Source: CATQHS01 sp965203375
GTDB taxonomy: Bacteria > Actinomycetota > Acidimicrobiia > Acidimicrobiales > Aldehydirespiratoraceae
Direction: 5' to 3'
Assembly: GCA_965203375.1 (NCBI GenBank)
Contig: OZ241886.1
Location: forward strand, 682,001-746,000
Length of the DNA stretch: 64,000 nucleotides
Made by a program: the position numbers and the translations under genes
The notes under the pieces: model-generated
What the model saw: the letters and a program-made list of their open reading frames with translations, nothing else
Database searches by the model: none
What the model was told of the DNA's origin: nothing
Part shown: positions 58,822-64,000 of the stretch, piece after piece
How positions within the stretch are numbered: position 1 is the stretch's first letter
How the letters are laid out: each line of letters starts with the position of its first letter

Positions 58822-58827
58822 TAGAGT
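58822..58827 (+). promoter_or_regulatory. Leaderless-type -10 element of uvrA
   Basis: TAGAGT with six bases to the GTG at 58834. Confidence 0.55.
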
Positions 58828-58833
58828 GTCGGC

Positions 58834-61749
<2,916 letters not shown>

Positions 61750-61824
61750 CCCTTCCGGCCGATGGCGCCGCGGCCCGCCCCCGCCCCGATCCCGGTAGGT
61801 CCGCCAGCCCCGGCCCCGGCCTGC

Positions 61825-61852
61825 CAGTCGTGAAGCAGTCGTGCTGAAGCAG
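61825..61852 (+). repeat. Short duplication of the uvrC start
   Basis: CAGTCGTGAAGCAG (61825-61838) and CAGTCGTGCTGAAGCAG (61836-61852) overlap. The first contains a decoy GTG giving MKQSC-stop; the second contains the real GTG. Confidence 0.7.
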
Positions 61853-63712
61853 CCGGCCCGAGGCTCGATCCCCGACGAGCCCGGGTCCTACCTGTTCAAG
61901 GACGCCGACGGGCGGGTGATCTACGTGGGCAAGGCCAAGAGCCTGCGGTCCCGGGTGTCGAGCTACTTCGGCCGCAGCCTGCCCCTGCGCACCCGCCAGA
62001 TGACCGACGCCGCCGCCTCGGTGGAGTGGATACAGGTGGCCAACGAGGTCGAGGCCCTGATGCTAGAGTTCTCCCTGATCCAGCGGCACCGGCCCCGCTT
62101 CAACGTCCGCTACACCGACGACAAGTCCTACCCCTACCTGTGCGTCACCACCCTCGACCAGTGGCCCCGGGCCATGGTCATGCGGGGCCGCCGCCGCAAG
62201 GGCAACCGCTACTTCGGCCCCTACGGCCACGCCTACGCCATCCGCCAGACCCTCGACCTGCTGCTGCGCACCTTCCCCATCCGCACCTGCACCGACGGCA
62301 AGTTCAACCGCCACGCCAAGCTGGGCAAGCCCTGCCTGCTGCACCACATCGAGAAGTGCGCCGGGCCGTGCGTGGGCGAGATCGGCCCCGTCGCCTACGA
62401 CGAGCTGGTCGACGAGCTGCTGAGATTCCTGGAGGGCGACACCGACTGGGTGCTGGAGCGGCTCCGCGACGAGATGCAGGAGGCCTCGGACCGGCTCGAC
62501 TACGAGCGGGCCGCCCGGCTCCGGGACCGGATCGGTGCGGTGGGCAAGGCGGTGGAGACCCAGCAGATGGTGGGGTCGAGCCGCGAGGACATCGATGTGG
62601 TGGGGATCTTCGACGACGAGCTGGAGGCGGCGGTGCAGGTGTTCCACGTCCGCCGGGGCCGGGTGTCGGGGCGGCGGGGCTTCGTGGTGGACAAGGCCGA
62701 GGAGCTGACCCGGCCCGAGCTGGTGAGCCGGGCCCTGGAGCGGCTCTACGCCGAGGAGAACCCCATCGGCTGGCCCAAGGCGGTGCTGGTGCCCAACCCC
62801 CCCGCCAACGGCGACCTGTACCGGGAGTGGCTGGGCGAGCTGAGGGGGTCGAAGGTGGACATCCGGGTGCCCCAGCGCGGCCCCAAGAAGGACCTGCAGC
62901 AGACCGTCACCCGCAACGCCGAGGAGTCGTTCAACCGGCACCGGCTCAAGCGCACCACCGACCACAACAGCCGGGCCCGGGCCCTCAACGAGCTGCAGCA
63001 CCACCTGAGCCTGCCCGCCGCCCCGCTGCGGATCGAGTGCTACGACATGAGCCACCTGTCGGGCCGGGACTACGTCGGGTCGATGGTGGTGATGGAGGAC
63101 GGCCTGCCCAAGCCGTCGGAGTACCGCCGGTTCAAGATCCGCACCGTGGCGGGCAACGACGACTTCGCGGCCATGGAGGAGGTGCTGACCCGGCGGCTGG
63201 CCTCCTATCTGGAGCAGCGGGGCCGCCCCGTGGCCGAGCGGGACGGCCGGTTCTCCTACCCGCCCCAGTTGCTGCTGGTGGACGGGGGCAAGGGGCAGTT
63301 GGGCGTGGCCGTGCGGGTGCTGGAGGAGCTGGGCCTGGCCGGCGACATCCCGGCCGCGGCGCTGGCCAAGCAGTTCGAGGAGGTGTTCGTGCCCGGCTGC
63401 GGCGAGCCGGTGCGGGTCCCCCGCCAGTCCGAGGCGCTGTACATGCTCCAGCGGGTCCGCGACGAGAGCCACCGCTTCGCCCTCGCCTACCACCGCTCGG
63501 TGCGGGGCAAGCGGATGACCGAATCGGCGCTGGACGGCATCGAGGGCCTGGGGCCGGTGCGGCGGGCCCGGCTGGTCCGGGAGCTGGGCGGGGTGAGGGC
63601 CGTCCAGCGGGCCGAGCTGGCCGAGCTGGAGGCCCTGGCGTGGCTGCCCGACAAGGTGGCCGGCAACGTCCACCGGGCCCTGCACGGCGTCAGTACCATC
63701 GGCTCCCAGTGA
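61841..63712 (+). CDS. uvrC: Excinuclease ABC subunit C
   Basis: 623 residues. Makes both incisions around the lesion. N-terminal GIY-YIG nuclease (PGSYLFKDADGRVIYVGKAK; RFNVRYTDDKSYPYL), UVR motif (LERLRDEMQEASDRLDYERAARLRDRI) near residue 205, RNase H-like endonuclease (ECYDMSHLSGRDYVGSMVV; LLLVDGGKGQLGVA) and C-terminal helix-hairpin-helix. It follows uvrA by 91 bases on the same strand, probably in one transcript. Start GTG. Its stop overlaps a partial copy of the rapZ start. Confidence 0.96.
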   Translation: MLKQPARGSIPDEPGSYLFKDADGRVIYVGKAKSLRSRVSSYFGRSLPLRTRQMTDAAASVEWIQVANEVEALMLEFSLIQRHRPRFNVRYTDDKSYPYLCVTTLDQWPRAMVMRGRRRKGNRYFGPYGHAYAIRQTLDLLLRTFPIRTCTDGKFNRHAKLGKPCLLHHIEKCAGPCVGEIGPVAYDELVDELLRFLEGDTDWVLERLRDEMQEASDRLDYERAARLRDRIGAVGKAVETQQMVGSSREDIDVVGIFDDELEAAVQVFHVRRGRVSGRRGFVVDKAEELTRPELVSRALERLYAEENPIGWPKAVLVPNPPANGDLYREWLGELRGSKVDIRVPQRGPKKDLQQTVTRNAEESFNRHRLKRTTDHNSRARALNELQHHLSLPAAPLRIECYDMSHLSGRDYVGSMVVMEDGLPKPSEYRRFKIRTVAGNDDFAAMEEVLTRRLASYLEQRGRPVAERDGRFSYPPQLLLVDGGKGQLGVAVRVLEELGLAGDIPAAALAKQFEEVFVPGCGEPVRVPRQSEALYMLQRVRDESHRFALAYHRSVRGKRMTESALDGIEGLGPVRRARLVRELGGVRAVQRAELAELEALAWLPDKVAGNVHRALHGVSTIGSQ

Positions 63713-63835
63713 GCGAGTTCGCGGTCTGCGTCGCCGGGTTCGGGCGGTTTCGCATGAGCGAGTTCGCGGTCTGCGCCGGTGCTGGTGCCGGGATGTCGGG
63801 CGGCCCCGGATGAGCGAGTTCATCGTCATCGCCGG
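63709..63835 (+). repeat. Three copies of the rapZ start region
   Basis: RTGAGCGAGTTC starts occur at 63709 (GTG), 63754 (ATG) and 63810 (ATG, real start). The first two share GAGTTCGCGGTCTGCG, and the second also has GCCGGGATGTCGGGCGG, matching rapZ codons 8-13. The first two are in one frame, giving a 34-residue ORF that ends as ATGA on the real start. Confidence 0.9.
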
Positions 63836-64000
63836 GATGTCGGGGGCGGGGCGGAGCCGGGCGGCCGACAACCTGGAGGACCTGGGCTGGTTCGTGATGG
63901 ACAACCTGCCCCCGTCGCTGGTGGGCAAGGTGGCCGAGCTGGCCGCCTCGCCCGGCGGCGGGGCCGGGGCCGACCGGCTGGCGCTGGTGGTGGGCACCGG
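63810..64000 (+). CDS. rapZ: RNase adapter/nucleotide-binding protein RapZ, N-terminal part
   Basis: 63 codons before the window ends. MSEFIVIAGMSGAGRSRAAD contains the Walker A variant GMSGAGRS, and NLEDLGWFVMDNLPPSL is diagnostic of RapZ (YvcJ). Actinobacterial members follow uvrC and precede yvcK and whiA, as in Rv1420-Rv1423. They bind nucleotides and, in enterobacteria, guide RNase E to small RNAs; the role here is not known. ATG 63810 is chosen because the upstream copies of the start are out of frame with the P-loop. Confidence 0.92.
   Translation, partial: MSEFIVIAGMSGAGRSRAADNLEDLGWFVMDNLPPSLVGKVAELAASPGGGAGADRLALVVGT

Overview
The window is high-GC DNA from an actinobacterium. It carries mycothione reductase (a mycothiol-only enzyme), a GarA-type FHA protein, a PdtaR-type ANTAR regulator beside polA, and two blocks in the same order as Mycobacterium tuberculosis: pgsA2-gcvH-garA-merR-bifunctional nuclease-merR (Rv1822-Rv1832 region) and pdtaR/polA/rpsA/coaE/uvrB (Rv1626-Rv1633 region). 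GTG and TTG starts are common. A deep-branching class such as Acidimicrobiia is my guess, not something the sequence proves.

Layout. 0-4.7 kb: the end of an ABC-transporter ATPase coupled to cobO, an SRAP/HMCES DNA-crosslinking protein and a large solitary adenine-type DNA methyltransferase. 4.7-10.7 kb: HIT protein, CDP-alcohol phosphatidyltransferase, gcvH, garA-like gene, two MerR genes, hpt, bifunctional nuclease, a small unknown and gcvT. 10.7-27.5 kb is one long minus-strand block, read from the right as gcvP, enoyl-CoA hydratase, GT2 glycosyltransferase, mtr, aroC, then four tandem paralogous ~775-residue membrane proteins joined by 4-base ATGA overlaps. 27.5-36.4 kb: a lipocalin-like unknown, a DUF35/lipid-transfer thiolase pair, HU, fabZ, the fabD-fabG-acpP-fabF cluster, tRNA-Leu(CAA), a coiled-coil protein and the ANTAR regulator. 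36.5-45.9 kb: polA, rpsA, coaE, an RTX-like lipoprotein, a PhyH dioxygenase and uvrB. 46-58.6 kb is an AT-richer accessory island between uvrB and uvrA: MNT-HEPN protein, an unknown/DUF488 pair, a PLD-helicase plus DNA methyltransferase operon, a HEPN (AbiU2-like) protein, an orphan Xre/MbcA-like antitoxin, a degraded uvrA fragment, a TacA-like antitoxin remnant and a DUF2335 cluster. 58.8-64 kb: uvrA, uvrC and the start of rapZ.

How the parts work together. gcvH, gcvT and gcvP give three of the four glycine-cleavage proteins. fabD/fabG/acpP/fabF with fabZ give most of a type II fatty-acid synthase cycle. uvrA/B/C, polA and the SRAP protein cover excision repair and abasic-site protection. 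The GT2 enzyme could make a lipid-linked sugar for the four GT-C-like membrane proteins. The island looks like an anti-phage locus.

Two window-wide patterns stand out. First, about sixteen genes have a TANNNT -10 element only 6-8 bases before the start codon, which predicts leaderless mRNAs and helped choose starts. Second, at least nine gene ends carry short imperfect direct duplications of their own 5' or 3' coding ends, often giving decoy start codons and mini-ORFs. The strongest candidates for an undescribed system are the PLD-helicase/methyltransferase/HEPN cassette and the four-gene GT-C-like array.
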